The position numbers and the translations under genes are program-made. 64,000 bases of DNA from Pseudomonas palleroniana (GTDB taxonomy: Bacteria > Pseudomonadota > Gammaproteobacteria > Pseudomonadales > Pseudomonadaceae): the NCBI RefSeq assembly GCF_003031675.1, contig NZ_PYWX01000071.1, forward strand, positions 176,269 through 240,268, read 5' to 3'. Below are positions 1-9,408 of the stretch, one piece after another (the stretch's first letter is position 1; each line of letters starts with the position of its first letter). The notes under the pieces are model-generated. The model had not been told where the DNA came from. It saw nothing but the letters and a program-made list of their open reading frames with translations, and did no database searches.

Positions 1-292
1 GTTCGGTAACCAGCGCCATCGGCGCGATCAGCGACAACGGGTCGTTGACCGGCACCTGCGCCGCCTGGCGGATCGCCGCGTCGCCGTTGCCGTTGTAAAC
101 ATCGTAGATACCCAGCACGTCGGCGATAAACAGGCCGTCGAACTTGCCACGCTCGAGGATTTTCGCAAGGTCGGTCCAGTACTCCAGGTCCTTGTACTGC
201 CACGAGCGGTCCCGCGGGTGCGCCCACAGGCCGGGGGATTGGTGACCCACGCAGTTCATGTCGAAGGCATTCAAGCGGATTTGCCGGGCCAT
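1..292 (-). CDS. LLM-class flavin-dependent monooxygenase, N-terminal part (cut by window edge)
   Basis: The visible 97 residues begin MARQIRLNAFDMNCVGHQ and contain SPGLWAHPRD and KFDGLFIADVLG. This is the start of the NtaA/SnaA/DszA branch of luciferase-like monooxygenases, FMNH2-dependent enzymes that oxidise organosulfur or aminopolycarboxylate substrates. The C-terminal three quarters lie outside the window, so the substrate class cannot be refined. The ATG overlaps the stop of the upstream gene by one base (TGATG), implying translational coupling. The neighbouring SfnB-like gene points to sulfur scavenging (inference). Confidence 0.85.
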   Translation of the reverse strand, partial: MARQIRLNAFDMNCVGHQSPGLWAHPRDRSWQYKDLEYWTDLAKILERGKFDGLFIADVLGIYDVYNGNGDAAIRQAAQVPVNDPLSLIAPMALVTE

Positions 293-630
293 CAATGCAC
301 TCCGTTGAGATGGAAATTGCCGACCACCTGATATTTCCAGCGCAGCGGGTCATCCAGGGTCGACGGCAAGGCGGTGCGCTGGCCGGTCAGTTCGAATTCG
401 GCGTTGCTGGCGGCAATCAGGGCTTCGGCGGCGGCGATTTGCGCTTCGGTCAACGCGACCGGGCTGGGATGGGTTTCGGCGCGTTCAAGCAAGGCCGCGG
501 CGACATCGACGCGGATCTGCAAATCACCGAAACGGCTGATCACGTAAGGGTCATCGCTTTTCTCGACATGGCGTCGGGTGCTTTCGAGCAATTGGCGCGC
601 TTGATTCAGAACGGGGTTCGGTGCAGTCAT
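292..630 (-). CDS. Detached acyl-CoA dehydrogenase C-terminal domain (SfnB-like)
   Basis: This 112-residue protein aligns by eye only with the C-terminal helical bundle of the SfnB-like protein encoded just upstream. FGDLQIRVD corresponds to IGDLQWRVH, and DDPLRWKYQVVGNFHLNGV to HDPARWKYHLIGNFVLNGV. It lacks the N-terminal and beta domains that bind flavin and substrate. It also lacks about 15 residues before the terminal motif, including the FWRNARTHT segment. It is tightly packed between two intact genes and shares a TGATG junction with the monooxygenase. It could be a decayed paralogue kept as a coupling ORF, or a small partner subunit. No function is assigned. Confidence 0.6.
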   Translation of the reverse strand: MTAPNPVLNQARQLLESTRRHVEKSDDPYVISRFGDLQIRVDVAAALLERAETHPSPVALTEAQIAAAEALIAASNAEFELTGQRTALPSTLDDPLRWKYQVVGNFHLNGVH

Positions 631-641
631 GGGTAGGCTCC

Positions 642-1838
642 TCAGTTCCAGGCGTGGCGGGCAGGCTTCACGCCGTTAAGCACAAAATTGCCGATCAGGT
701 GGTATTTCCAGCGGGCCGGGTCGTGCAGGGTATGGGTGCGTGCATTGCGCCAGAAGCGGTCGAGGTTGTGCTTGGCGGTGACCGAGCGGGTGCCGGCCAG
801 TTCGAAGAGTTTGCTGCTGGCGAGCAATGCGGTTTCGGCGGACAGGACCTTGGCCTGGGCAACCACCAGCGAGGCATTGGCCACGGTGTCTTCATTCGGT
901 TCAGCCAGGGCAAGGTCGACCGCGATACCGGCCTTGGCGAGGATCGCTTCGGTACCATGCACACGCCACTGCAGGTCGCCGATGGCGGCAATGGTGAACG
1001 GGTCTTGCCAGCCGTGGTCCTGCTGGCTGTCGATCCATGGGCGCGCCTGGCGCGCGTAGATTTTGGCTTGCTCAAGGGCGCCCAGGGCAATGCCGGTGTC
1101 GACGGCGGCCTGGATGATCTGCGAGATCGGGCCGCTGGCGGTGGGTTGGTCGAACGCCCGGTGTGCGGGGATCACCGCGCTCAAGGGCACACTCACGCCA
1201 TCGAGGGTCACGCCGCCGCTGGCGGTGGTGCGCTGGCCAAAGCCGTCCCAATTGTCGATGACGCTCAGGCCCGGTGCATCACGTTCGATAAGCGCAATAA
1301 ACGCCTGGCCGTTTTCGTCATTGCCGACGGTGGGCACCAGGTGCGCAAACAGTGCGCCGGTGCAATAGAACTTCTCGCCATTGATTTGCGCGCGGTCGCC
1401 GTGGAAACGGATCTGGGTATCGAAAGTGCCGGCATTTTTGCTCTTGGCTTCGGAGAAAGCATTGCCGAAGCGGTAGCCCGCCAGGACCTTGCCGAAGTAA
1501 TGCCGCTTTTGCTCCTCTGTCGCCGTTTGCACCAGGATATCCACCACGCCCAGGTGGTTCTGCGGGATCTGCCCCAGTGACGGGTCGGCGGCGGAGATCA
1601 ACTTGATCACCTCGGCCACGGTCACATAGGACACTTCGGCCCCACCGTAGGCTTTAGGCACGGTGATGCCCCACAGGCCGCTGGCAGAGAACTCGTCGAG
1701 TTCGGCCACCGGCAAGCGACGCTCACGGTCGCGCGCGCTGGCATCAACGGCAAAACGTGCGGCCAGGCGCGTCGCCACTTCAATGGCTTCGGCGTCCGAA
1801 CGAATGATATGGGCAGGGTGTTGAGGGTGGGTTGACAT
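642..1838 (-). CDS. sfnB: SfnB-family sulfur acquisition oxidoreductase (acyl-CoA dehydrogenase fold)
   Basis: A full-length acyl-CoA dehydrogenase-fold flavoprotein of about 398 residues: N-terminal helical domain, middle beta domain (NGEKFYCTGALFAHLVPTVG) and C-terminal bundle ending DPARWKYHLIGNFVLNGVK. This pattern matches the SfnB/DszC-like group, which oxidises sulfonated or sulfone compounds with reduced flavin rather than dehydrogenating acyl-CoA. I chose the ATG at 1838 because GGAG precedes it at normal spacing; an in-frame start 23 codons earlier has an unconserved-looking leader. It is followed by the detached C-terminal domain gene and an LLM monooxygenase, which together suggest an organosulfur operon. 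The precise substrate is unknown. Confidence 0.8.
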   Translation of the reverse strand: MSTHPQHPAHIIRSDAEAIEVATRLAARFAVDASARDRERRLPVAELDEFSASGLWGITVPKAYGGAEVSYVTVAEVIKLISAADPSLGQIPQNHLGVVDILVQTATEEQKRHYFGKVLAGYRFGNAFSEAKSKNAGTFDTQIRFHGDRAQINGEKFYCTGALFAHLVPTVGNDENGQAFIALIERDAPGLSVIDNWDGFGQRTTASGGVTLDGVSVPLSAVIPAHRAFDQPTASGPISQIIQAAVDTGIALGALEQAKIYARQARPWIDSQQDHGWQDPFTIAAIGDLQWRVHGTEAILAKAGIAVDLALAEPNEDTVANASLVVAQAKVLSAETALLASSKLFELAGTRSVTAKHNLDRFWRNARTHTLHDPARWKYHLIGNFVLNGVKPARHAWN

Positions 1839-1993
1839 GGGCCGACTCCAGGCTCCGATGGGATGACCTGTGCAATTGCAGGAGTCGTGCCTGAATTTAA
1901 TCGTCAATAAAATCAGCGGCTTGCTGGTAAGTCAGCGCTGTGGGGCGTGTTTCAAACCAGCAAAGTGCCCAGGCGCTGTTGCCTGGCGAACAG

Positions 1994-2569
1994 TTAGATC
2001 ACCACGGTCCGAACGAAGCACACGGCCACATCACCCTCATTGCGATAGTGGTGGAACTGGCGGCTGGCGAACATGTAGAACTCGCCTGCGGCAACGTGCT
2101 TTTCTTCGTCATCCAGAATCAGGGTCAGGGCCCCTTCATACACAAACAATTGCACGCTCCAGCCTTCCGGGTCCGGTTCGGGGCTGTAGCGATCACCGGG
2201 CTCCAGGCGCATCTCCCACAACTCGACTTCGCGCCGGGCGTTGGCCCTGGCCAGCAGCACGGCCTTGCTGCCGGGGATATCGCCGGCCCAGGCCAACTCG
2301 TTGATGCGGCTGTGGTCGCCCGCATCCGGCGCCTGGATCAGGTCGCTGAACGCCACCTCCAGCGCTTCGGCGACACGGTCCAGGGTCGACAGGCTCACAT
2401 TCTTCTCCCCCGCCTCGATGGCCACCAGCATGCGCCGGCTGACCCCGGACTTTTCCGCGAGCGCGGTCTGGCTCAGGTCGGCGGCGTGGCGCAGGCGACG
2501 AACGTTTTGGCTGACGTGTTGCAGGACCGAAGCCCGTTGCGGATTTTCTTTGTGCACTATATTGCTCAA
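1994..2569 (-). CDS. XRE-family regulator with C-terminal cupin domain
   Basis: Residues about 18-75 form a helix-turn-helix (VRRLRHAADLSQTALAEKSGVSRRMLVAIEAG, in two adjoining stretches), and residues about 110-190 form a cupin sensor domain. The 191-residue length is normal for the HTH-cupin family, which binds small metabolites and often controls an adjacent transporter. It is divergent from the DMT exporter at 2650, so that gene is the likely target. The reading frame opens with TTG; a GTG four codons later is an alternative, so the start is uncertain. Confidence 0.8.
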   Translation of the reverse strand: MSNIVHKENPQRASVLQHVSQNVRRLRHAADLSQTALAEKSGVSRRMLVAIEAGEKNVSLSTLDRVAEALEVAFSDLIQAPDAGDHSRINELAWAGDIPGSKAVLLARANARREVELWEMRLEPGDRYSPEPDPEGWSVQLFVYEGALTLILDDEEKHVAAGEFYMFASRQFHHYRNEGDVAVCFVRTVVI

Positions 2570-2649
2570 TTGGTAGGTGTGCGCAGTATACTGCCCAGCG
2601 TGCGGCGCATTGTGCGGTCCGTGCCTTTCCCTTGCAAGACCGAGCCGCC

Positions 2650-3579
2650 ATGACCTCCTCGAACGTTTCCCCGCGTTTCAACCGTTTCAGCAAAGCCGAA
2701 TGCATCCTGGTGCTGATCACCATGATCTGGGGCGGCACCTTTTTGCTGGTGCAGCATGCCATGACCGTCAGCGGCCCGATGTTTTTCGTGGGGTTGCGAT
2801 TTGCGGCGGCGGCGCTCGTGGTCGGTTTCTTCTCACTGCGTACGCTGAGCGAGCTGACCCTGTTTGAATTGAAGGCCGGCGCCTTCATCGGCACCTCGAT
2901 CATGTTCGGCTATGGCATGCAGACCATCGGTTTGCAGACCATCCCCAGCAGCCAGTCGGCCTTTATCACGGCGCTGTATGTGCCCTGCGTGCCATTGTTG
3001 CAGTGGCTGGTGCTCGGCAGGCGCCCAGGGCTGATGCCGAGCATCGGCATCATGCTGGCGTTTACCGGGTTGATGCTGCTGACAGGCCCCAGCGGCGCCT
3101 CGCTCAACTTCAGCGCCGGTGAGATCGCCACGCTGATCTGTGCAATCGCGGTGGCAGCGGAAATCATCCTCATCGGCGCCTATGCCGGGCAGGTGGATGT
3201 GCGTCGCGTCACCGTGGTGCAACTGGCCACGGCGTCGCTGTTGTCGTTTCTGATGGTGGTGCCGATGGGTGAAGCGCTGCCCGAGTTCTCGTGGCTGCTG
3301 CTGTTCAGTGCCGTCGGCCTGGGCTTGACCAGTGCGATCATCCAGGTGGCGATGAACTGGGCGCAACAGAGTGTTTCGCCAACCCGCGCCACCTTGATCT
3401 ATGCCGGTGAGCCGGTGTGGGCCGGCGTGATCGGGCGCATCGCCGGGGAGCGCTTTCCGCCGATTGCCATGTTGGGGGCGGCATTGATTGTGGTGGCGGT
3501 GATCGTCAGTGAGTTGAAGACCAAGGGGCAAAAGGCCATCGACCTGGCGGATGAAAGGGAACAGGAGCAGCAGAGCTAG
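2650..3579 (+). CDS. DMT-superfamily (EamA) transporter
   Basis: A 309-residue inner-membrane protein with about ten hydrophobic segments in two EamA repeats (roughly residues 18-145 and 155-290). The first repeat opens with ILVLITMIWGGTFLLVQ, and YAGEPVWAGVIG lies in the second. EamA proteins export amino acids or other small metabolites. The ATG at 2650 opens the conserved part; an in-frame ATG six codons earlier is the alternative. It is divergent from an HTH-cupin regulator, the probable controller. The substrate cannot be told from sequence. Confidence 0.85.
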   Translation: MTSSNVSPRFNRFSKAECILVLITMIWGGTFLLVQHAMTVSGPMFFVGLRFAAAALVVGFFSLRTLSELTLFELKAGAFIGTSIMFGYGMQTIGLQTIPSSQSAFITALYVPCVPLLQWLVLGRRPGLMPSIGIMLAFTGLMLLTGPSGASLNFSAGEIATLICAIAVAAEIILIGAYAGQVDVRRVTVVQLATASLLSFLMVVPMGEALPEFSWLLLFSAVGLGLTSAIIQVAMNWAQQSVSPTRATLIYAGEPVWAGVIGRIAGERFPPIAMLGAALIVVAVIVSELKTKGQKAIDLADEREQEQQS

Positions 3580-3703
3580 GGTCCGACACAATGCCAAATG
3601 GGAGTTTTCGGCCTACCTTGTAGGATCCTGCCACATGTTGCCGTTTGGTGATCACGAAAGCGGCACGTATGATGCATCTCAAACTCCCGCAGATTAGAAG
3701 CCT

Positions 3704-6625
3704 ATGTCCCTGATAGTTCTACTGCTTCTGCCGTTCCTTGGCAGCTGTCTGGCGGCCTTGCTGCCGCACAATGCACGTAACACCGAATCCTTGCTGGCCG
3801 GCCTGGTGGCGCTGGTCGGCACTGTTCAAGTAGCCCTGCTCTACCCCCTGATCGCCCATGGTGGCGTGATTCACGAAGAATTCATGTGGTTGCCCAGCCT
3901 CGGGCTGAACTTCGTCTTGCGCATGGACGGGTTTGCCTGGCTGTTCTCGATGCTAGTGCTGGGCATCGGCACGCTGGTGTCGCTGTATGCGCGCTATTAC
4001 ATGTCGCCGGATGACCCGGTACCGCGCTTCTTCGCGTTTTTCCTGGCGTTCATGGGCGCCATGCTCGGGCTGGTGATTTCCGGCAACCTGATCCAGATCG
4101 TGTTCTTCTGGGAACTGACCAGCCTGTTCTCGTTCCTGCTGATCGGCTACTGGCACCATCGGGCGGATGCGCGCCGTGGCGCCTATATGGCCTTGATGGT
4201 CACCGGCGCCGGTGGCCTGTGCCTGTTGGCGGGTGTGATGCTGCTGGGGCATATCGTCGGCAGCTATGACCTGGACCAGGTATTGGCGGCGGGCGATCAG
4301 ATCCGTGCGCATTCGCTCTACCCGGTCATGCTAGCGCTGGTGCTGGTCGGCGCGCTGAGCAAAAGCGCGCAATTCCCCTTCCATTTCTGGCTGCCCCACG
4401 CAATGGCGGCCCCTACGCCGGTATCGGCCTACCTGCACTCGGCGACGATGGTGAAGGCCGGCGTGTTCCTGCTGGCCCGCCTGTGGCCGTCGCTGTCCGG
4501 CAGCGAAGAATGGTTCTGGATCGTCGGCGGTGCCGGCGCTCTCACCCTCCTCCTCGGCGCGTACTGCGCCATGTTTCAGAATGACCTCAAGGGCCTGCTG
4601 GCCTACTCCACCATCAGCCACCTCGGGCTGATCACCCTGCTGCTGGGCCTCAACAGCCCGTTGGCGGCGGTCGCCGCGGTCTTCCATATCCTCAACCATG
4701 CGACGTTCAAGGCTTCGTTGTTCATGGCGGCGGGGATCATCGACCACGAAAGCGGCACCCGTGACATTCGCAAGCTCAGTGGCCTGGTCCGTCTGATCCC
4801 GTTTACCGCGACCCTGGCCATGGTGGCCAGCGCCTCCATGGCCGGCGTACCGTTGCTTAACGGCTTCCTGTCCAAAGAGATGTTCTTCGCCGAAACGGTG
4901 TTTATCTCGGCGACCCAATGGGTGGAGATCGCCCTGCCGGCGATCGCGACCATTGCCGGCACCTTCAGCGTGGCCTACGCCCTGCGTTTTACCGTCGATG
5001 TGTTCTTTGGCCCGCCCGCGACGGACCTGCCCCACACGCCCCACGAGCCACCGCGCTGGATGCGTGCACCGGTGGAGTTGCTGGTGTTTACCTGCCTGCT
5101 GGTGGGGATTTTCCCGGCTCAAGTGGTCGGTTCGATCCTGGCCGCGGCCGCCTTGCCGGTGGTCGGCGGCGTGCTGCCGCAATACAGCCTGGCCATCTGG
5201 CACGGCTGGAACGCACCGATGATAATGAGCCTGGTGGCCATGAGCGGCGGCGTGGTGCTGTACCTGCTGCTGCGCAAACAGCTCAAGCGCGGCCGCTTCG
5301 CGTACCCGCCGATCATCAGCTACTTCAATGGCAAGCGCATGTTCGAACGCAGCCTGGTGGTGATGATGCGCGGCGTGCGCAAGATCGAGAAACGCATCAG
5401 CACCAAGCGCCTGCAGACCCAGCTGTTCCTGTTGGTACTGGTGGCGGTGATCGGCGGCATGATCCCGATGCTCAACAGCGGCCTCAGCTGGGGTGACCGG
5501 CCGAAGATCCCGGGCTCCATCGTGTTCGTCACCCTGTGGTTGCTGGCGATCGCCTGCGCCCTGGGCGCCGCCTGGCAAGCCAAGTACCACCGGCTGGCCG
5601 CCCTGACCATGGTCAGCGTGTGCGGCATGGTCACCTGCGTCACGTTCGTGTGGTTCTCGGCGCCGGACCTGGCGCTGACGCAACTGGCGGTCGAGGTGGT
5701 CACTACGGTGCTGATCCTGCTGGGCCTGCGCTGGCTGCCACGGCGGATCGAAGAGGTCTCGCCACTGCCCAGCTCGTTGCGCAAGGCCCGCATCCGACGC
5801 GTGCGGGACTTGCTGTTGTCCAGCGTGGTCGGTGGCGGCATGGCGCTGTTGTCGTATGCGATGCTGACACGCCAGACGCCCAACGATATTTCCTCGTTCT
5901 ACCTCAGTCGTGCCTTGCCCGAAGGCGGCGGCAGCAATGTGGTGAACGTGATGCTCGTCGACTTCCGCGGCTTCGACACCCTCGGTGAAATCACTGTGCT
6001 CGGCGCCGTGGCATTGACCGTGTATGCCCTGCTGCGCCGCTTCCGGCCGTCGAAAGAAAGCATGGAGTTGCCACCGCAACAGCGCCAACTGGCACCGGAC
6101 GTGGCCACCGACCTGGTCAACCCGCGCCAAGCCAGCGATACCGCCCTGGGCTTCATGATGGTGCCCGCAGTACTGGTACGCCTGCTGCTGCCGATTGCGC
6201 TGGTGGTGTCGTTCTACCTGTTCATGCGCGGCCACAACCAGCCCGGCGGTGGTTTTGTCGCCGGCCTGGTGATGTCGGTGGCGTTCATTCTGCAATACAT
6301 GGTGGCCGGCACCCAGTGGGTCGAGGCGCAGATGAGCCTGCGGCCGATGCGCTGGATGGGCTTCGGCCTGCTCTCGGCGACACTGACCGGGCTCGGTGCG
6401 CTGTTGGTCGGTTACCCGTTCCTGACCACGCATACCTGGCATTTCAGCCTGCCGTTGCTGGGCGATATTCACGTAGCCAGTGCGCTGTTCTTCGACGTCG
6501 GCGTTTACGCCATGGTCGTTGGCTCGACGCTGCTGATGCTCACCGCCCTCGGCCACCAGTCGGTACGCGCGCATAAACCGAGCAACCAGGCCAAAGTGGT
6601 TGCCGCAACAGAAGGAGCCGCCTGA
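3704..6625 (+). CDS. mnhA: Mrp/Sha Na+/H+ antiporter subunit A fused to subunit B
   Basis: A 973-residue polytopic membrane protein. Residues about 100-420 form the NADH-dehydrogenase-like proton-antiporter core, with FFWELTSLFSFLLIGYW carrying the conserved glutamate and GALSKSAQFPFHFWLPHAM the conserved lysine. The last 150 residues (RLLLPIALVVSFYLFMRGH onward) are a MrpB domain. The A-B fusion is the arrangement known from PhaAB/ShaA of Pseudomonas and Rhizobium. It is the first gene of a six-gene operon whose members overlap by 1-4 bases. The complex exports Na+ and other monovalent cations in exchange for protons, supporting salt and alkali tolerance. Confidence 0.95.
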   Translation: MSLIVLLLLPFLGSCLAALLPHNARNTESLLAGLVALVGTVQVALLYPLIAHGGVIHEEFMWLPSLGLNFVLRMDGFAWLFSMLVLGIGTLVSLYARYYMSPDDPVPRFFAFFLAFMGAMLGLVISGNLIQIVFFWELTSLFSFLLIGYWHHRADARRGAYMALMVTGAGGLCLLAGVMLLGHIVGSYDLDQVLAAGDQIRAHSLYPVMLALVLVGALSKSAQFPFHFWLPHAMAAPTPVSAYLHSATMVKAGVFLLARLWPSLSGSEEWFWIVGGAGALTLLLGAYCAMFQNDLKGLLAYSTISHLGLITLLLGLNSPLAAVAAVFHILNHATFKASLFMAAGIIDHESGTRDIRKLSGLVRLIPFTATLAMVASASMAGVPLLNGFLSKEMFFAETVFISATQWVEIALPAIATIAGTFSVAYALRFTVDVFFGPPATDLPHTPHEPPRWMRAPVELLVFTCLLVGIFPAQVVGSILAAAALPVVGGVLPQYSLAIWHGWNAPMIMSLVAMSGGVVLYLLLRKQLKRGRFAYPPIISYFNGKRMFERSLVVMMRGVRKIEKRISTKRLQTQLFLLVLVAVIGGMIPMLNSGLSWGDRPKIPGSIVFVTLWLLAIACALGAAWQAKYHRLAALTMVSVCGMVTCVTFVWFSAPDLALTQLAVEVVTTVLILLGLRWLPRRIEEVSPLPSSLRKARIRRVRDLLLSSVVGGGMALLSYAMLTRQTPNDISSFYLSRALPEGGGSNVVNVMLVDFRGFDTLGEITVLGAVALTVYALLRRFRPSKESMELPPQQRQLAPDVATDLVNPRQASDTALGFMMVPAVLVRLLLPIALVVSFYLFMRGHNQPGGGFVAGLVMSVAFILQYMVAGTQWVEAQMSLRPMRWMGFGLLSATLTGLGALLVGYPFLTTHTWHFSLPLLGDIHVASALFFDVGVYAMVVGSTLLMLTALGHQSVRAHKPSNQAKVVAATEGAA

Positions 6626-6969
6626 TGGAAGAAGTCATCGCAATCGCCATTGGGGTCCTGGCGGCCTCCGGTGTGTGGTTGATCCTGCGGCCACGGACGT
6701 TCCAGGTCGTGATGGGCCTGTGCCTGCTGTCCTACGGGGTGAACCTGTTCATTTTCAGCATGGGCAGCCTGTTTATCGGCAAGGAGCCGATCATCAAGGA
6801 CGGCGTACCGCAAGACCTGCTCCACTATACCGACCCCCTGCCCCAGGCCTTGGTGCTGACGGCAATCGTGATCAGCTTCGCCATGACCGCGTTGTTCCTG
6901 GTGGTATTGCTGGCGTCCCGGGGCTTGACCGGAACCGACCATGTGGACGGCCGGGAGCCCAAGCAATGA
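6625..6969 (+). CDS. mnhC: Mrp/Sha antiporter subunit C
   Basis: This 114-residue NuoK-like membrane subunit has three hydrophobic helices (EVIAIAIGVLAASGVWLIL, VVMGLCLLSYGVNLFIFSM, LVLTAIVISFAMTALFLVV) and the PLPQALVLTAIVI signature typical of MrpC. Its ATG overlaps the stop of mnhA by one base, and its stop overlaps the mnhD start (ATGA). The length is normal. It joins subunits A and D in the membrane core of the complex. Confidence 0.95.
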   Translation: MEEVIAIAIGVLAASGVWLILRPRTFQVVMGLCLLSYGVNLFIFSMGSLFIGKEPIIKDGVPQDLLHYTDPLPQALVLTAIVISFAMTALFLVVLLASRGLTGTDHVDGREPKQ

Positions 6970-8648
6970 TGTGGATGAACCAACTGATCATCGCACCGAT
7001 CCTGCTGCCGTTGCTGACCGCCGCACTGATGCTGATGCTCGGTGAAAAACGCCGCCCGCTGAAAGCCAGAATCAATCTGGTCTCCAGCATGATCGGCCTG
7101 GGCATTGCGATCCTGCTGCTGTACTGGACACAAAAAGGCGGCCCCGGCTCGATTGGCGTGTACTTGCCGGGCAACTGGCAGGTGCCGTTCGGTATCGTGC
7201 TGGTGGTGGATCAACTGTCGGCCTTGATGCTGGTGCTCACCGGCATCATCGGCGTCAGTGCGCTGTTGTTCGCGATGGCGCGTTGGGATCGCGCGGGCAC
7301 CAGTTTCCACGCGCTGTTCCAGATCCAGATGATGGGCCTCTACGGCGCCTTCCTCACCGCCGACCTGTTTAACCTGTTCGTGTTTTTCGAGGTGCTGCTG
7401 GCGGCCTCCTATGGCTTGATGCTGCACGGCTCGGGCCGGGCGCGGGTGTCGGCGGGGCTGCATTACATCTCGATCAACCTGGTGGCGTCGTCACTGTTCC
7501 TGATCGGCGCGGCGATGATCTACGGCGTCACCGGCACCCTGAATTTTGCCGACCTGGCGTTGAAAATCCCGCTGGTGCCCGAAGCCGATCGCGGCCTGCT
7601 GCACGCCGGTGCGGCGATCCTCGCCACGGCATTCCTGGCCAAGGCCGGCATGTGGCCGCTGAATTTCTGGCTGGCGCCCGCCTACTCCTCGGCCAGTGCG
7701 CCGGTGGCGGCGATGTTTGCGATCATGACCAAGGTCGGCGTGTACACCGTGCTGCGCCTGTGGACGCTGCTGTTTTCCGGGCAGGCCGGTGCCTCGGCCT
7801 TGTTTGGCGGAGATTGGCTGGTGTACGGCGGTATGGCGACCATCATCGGCGCGGCACTGGCGATGGTGGCGGCGCAGCGGCTGGAGCGCATGGCGAGCTT
7901 GAGCATCCTGGTGTCGGCGGGGATTTTGCTGTCGGCGGTCGGTTTTGCCCAGCCGAGCCTGATTGCGGGTGCGCTGTTCTACCTGGTCAGCTCGACGCTG
8001 GCGTTGAGCGCGCTGTTCCTGCTGGCTGAATTGATCGAGCGTTCGCGTTCGGCCAACGACCTGCCGCTGGATGAAGAGATTGATGCGCTGCCCAAACCCA
8101 TGGAGTCCTTGCACCCGCGTCCGGGTGTGAACCTTGACGATGAGCAACAGGCGGTGGTCGGCCAGGTGATTCCCTGGACCATGGCGTTCCTCGGCCTCAG
8201 CTTTATTGCCTGTGCGCTGCTGATCATCGGCATGCCGCCACTGTCCGGGTTTATCGGCAAGCTGAGCCTGCTCAGTGCACTGGTCAATCCACTCGGGTTG
8301 GGCGTCAGCGTTGACCAACCGATCCGCCCGGCGGCCTGGGGCCTTGTAGCGCTGCTGATCCTCTCGGGCCTGGCTTCGTTGATCGCCTTCGCACGCCTGG
8401 GCATCCAACGCTTCTGGACCCCGGAAGAGCGCCCATCGCCGCTCCTGCGTCGCTACGAGTGCGTGCCGATCTTCCTGCTGCTCGGCTTGAGCATCCTGCT
8501 GACATTCAAGGCCGAACCCTTGCTGCACTACACCCAGGACACGGCCGTCAGCCTGAACAACCCGGAACATTACGTGATGGCGGTGCTGGCCACACGCCCG
8601 GTGCCAAGCCCTGAAGCCAAGGCTGCCGCGCTGGAGGTGCAACCATGA
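6966..8648 (+). CDS. mnhD: Mrp/Sha antiporter subunit D
   Basis: A 560-residue NuoM/NuoN-like antiporter subunit. It starts MMWMNQLIIAPILLP at the ATGA overlap with mnhC. It contains the characteristic FNLFVFFEVLLAASYGLML (membrane glutamate) and AFLAKAGMWPLNFWLAPAY (membrane lysine) segments. About 14 helices are visible. It is slightly long for the family because of a polar loop near residues 350-400 (DLPLDEEIDALPKPM). Its stop overlaps the start of mnhE by four bases. Confidence 0.95.
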   Translation: MMWMNQLIIAPILLPLLTAALMLMLGEKRRPLKARINLVSSMIGLGIAILLLYWTQKGGPGSIGVYLPGNWQVPFGIVLVVDQLSALMLVLTGIIGVSALLFAMARWDRAGTSFHALFQIQMMGLYGAFLTADLFNLFVFFEVLLAASYGLMLHGSGRARVSAGLHYISINLVASSLFLIGAAMIYGVTGTLNFADLALKIPLVPEADRGLLHAGAAILATAFLAKAGMWPLNFWLAPAYSSASAPVAAMFAIMTKVGVYTVLRLWTLLFSGQAGASALFGGDWLVYGGMATIIGAALAMVAAQRLERMASLSILVSAGILLSAVGFAQPSLIAGALFYLVSSTLALSALFLLAELIERSRSANDLPLDEEIDALPKPMESLHPRPGVNLDDEQQAVVGQVIPWTMAFLGLSFIACALLIIGMPPLSGFIGKLSLLSALVNPLGLGVSVDQPIRPAAWGLVALLILSGLASLIAFARLGIQRFWTPEERPSPLLRRYECVPIFLLLGLSILLTFKAEPLLHYTQDTAVSLNNPEHYVMAVLATRPVPSPEAKAAALEVQP

Positions 8649-9133
8649 AGCGCCTGTTCCCCGCTCCGTGGCTGTCGCTGGCACTGTGGCTGTTGTGGCT
8701 GGTGCTGAACCTGTCGGTCAGCCCCGGCAACCTGCTGCTGGGCGCACTGCTGGGCTTCCTGGCGCCGCTGATGATGGCGCCGTTGCGCCCGCTGCCGGTG
8801 CGGATCCGCCGCCCCGGGGTGATCATTCGCCTGTTCTTCCTGGTCGGCCGCGATGTGGTCATCTCCAACCTGCAAGTGGCCTGGGGCGTGCTGACCTGCG
8901 GCTCACGCCCGCCACGTTCGCGCTTTATCAAGATCCCGCTGGACCTGCGCGACCCGAACGGCCTGGCCGCGCTGTCGATGATCACCACCGTGGTGCCCGG
9001 CACGATCTGGTCGGAACTGGCGCTGGACCGCAGCATCCTGCTGCTGCATGTATTCGACCTGGAGGATGAAGCGCCGTTTATCGAGCACTTCAAGACCACT
9101 TACGAACGGCCCCTGATGGAGATCTTCGAATGA
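8645..9133 (+). CDS. mnhE: Mrp/Sha antiporter subunit E
   Basis: A 162-residue MrpE protein. Two N-terminal hydrophobic helices are followed by a soluble domain with LDLRDPNGLAALSMITTVVPGTIWSE, written here as two adjoining blocks, and LHVFDLEDE, both typical of the family. It overlaps mnhD and mnhF by ATGA junctions. MrpE is needed for assembly and activity of the complex. Confidence 0.95.
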   Translation: MKRLFPAPWLSLALWLLWLVLNLSVSPGNLLLGALLGFLAPLMMAPLRPLPVRIRRPGVIIRLFFLVGRDVVISNLQVAWGVLTCGSRPPRSRFIKIPLDLRDPNGLAALSMITTVVPGTIWSELALDRSILLLHVFDLEDEAPFIEHFKTTYERPLMEIFE

Positions 9134-9408
9134 GCGCCCTGCTCTCCAATGCGATCCTGTTCAGCCTGTTCCTGTTCTCGCTGGCCATGGTGCTGACGCT
9201 GATCCGCCTGTTCAAAGGCCCGTCGGCCCAGGACCGGGTACTGGCGCTGGACTACCTGTACATCCTGGCGATGCTGATGATGCTGGTGCTGGGTATTCGG
9301 TATGCCAGCGACACCTACTTTGAAGCCGCGCTGCTGATCGCGCTGTTCGGCTTTGTCGGTTCGTTTGCCCTGGCGAAATTCCTGCTGCGTGGGGAGGTGA
9401 TTGAATGA
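9130..9408 (+). CDS. mnhF: Mrp/Sha antiporter subunit F
   Basis: A 92-residue, three-helix subunit with the MrpF core RLFKGPSAQDRVLALDYLY and a final GFVGSFALAKFLLRGEVIE. The start overlaps mnhE and the stop overlaps mnhG by four bases each. Length and motifs are normal. Confidence 0.94.
   Translation: MSALLSNAILFSLFLFSLAMVLTLIRLFKGPSAQDRVLALDYLYILAMLMMLVLGIRYASDTYFEAALLIALFGFVGSFALAKFLLRGEVIE

Noticed and set aside
3580..3703. A sodium riboswitch before the Mrp operon
   Set aside because: The leader is only about 120 bases and shows just a short CCTAC/GTAGG stem; no conserved riboswitch core could be recognised.
4331..6574. A 747-codon open frame on the minus strand across mnhA
   Set aside because: Its product is rich in H, Q, R and G with no recognisable domain, as expected from reading a high-GC gene backwards; mnhA is unambiguous.
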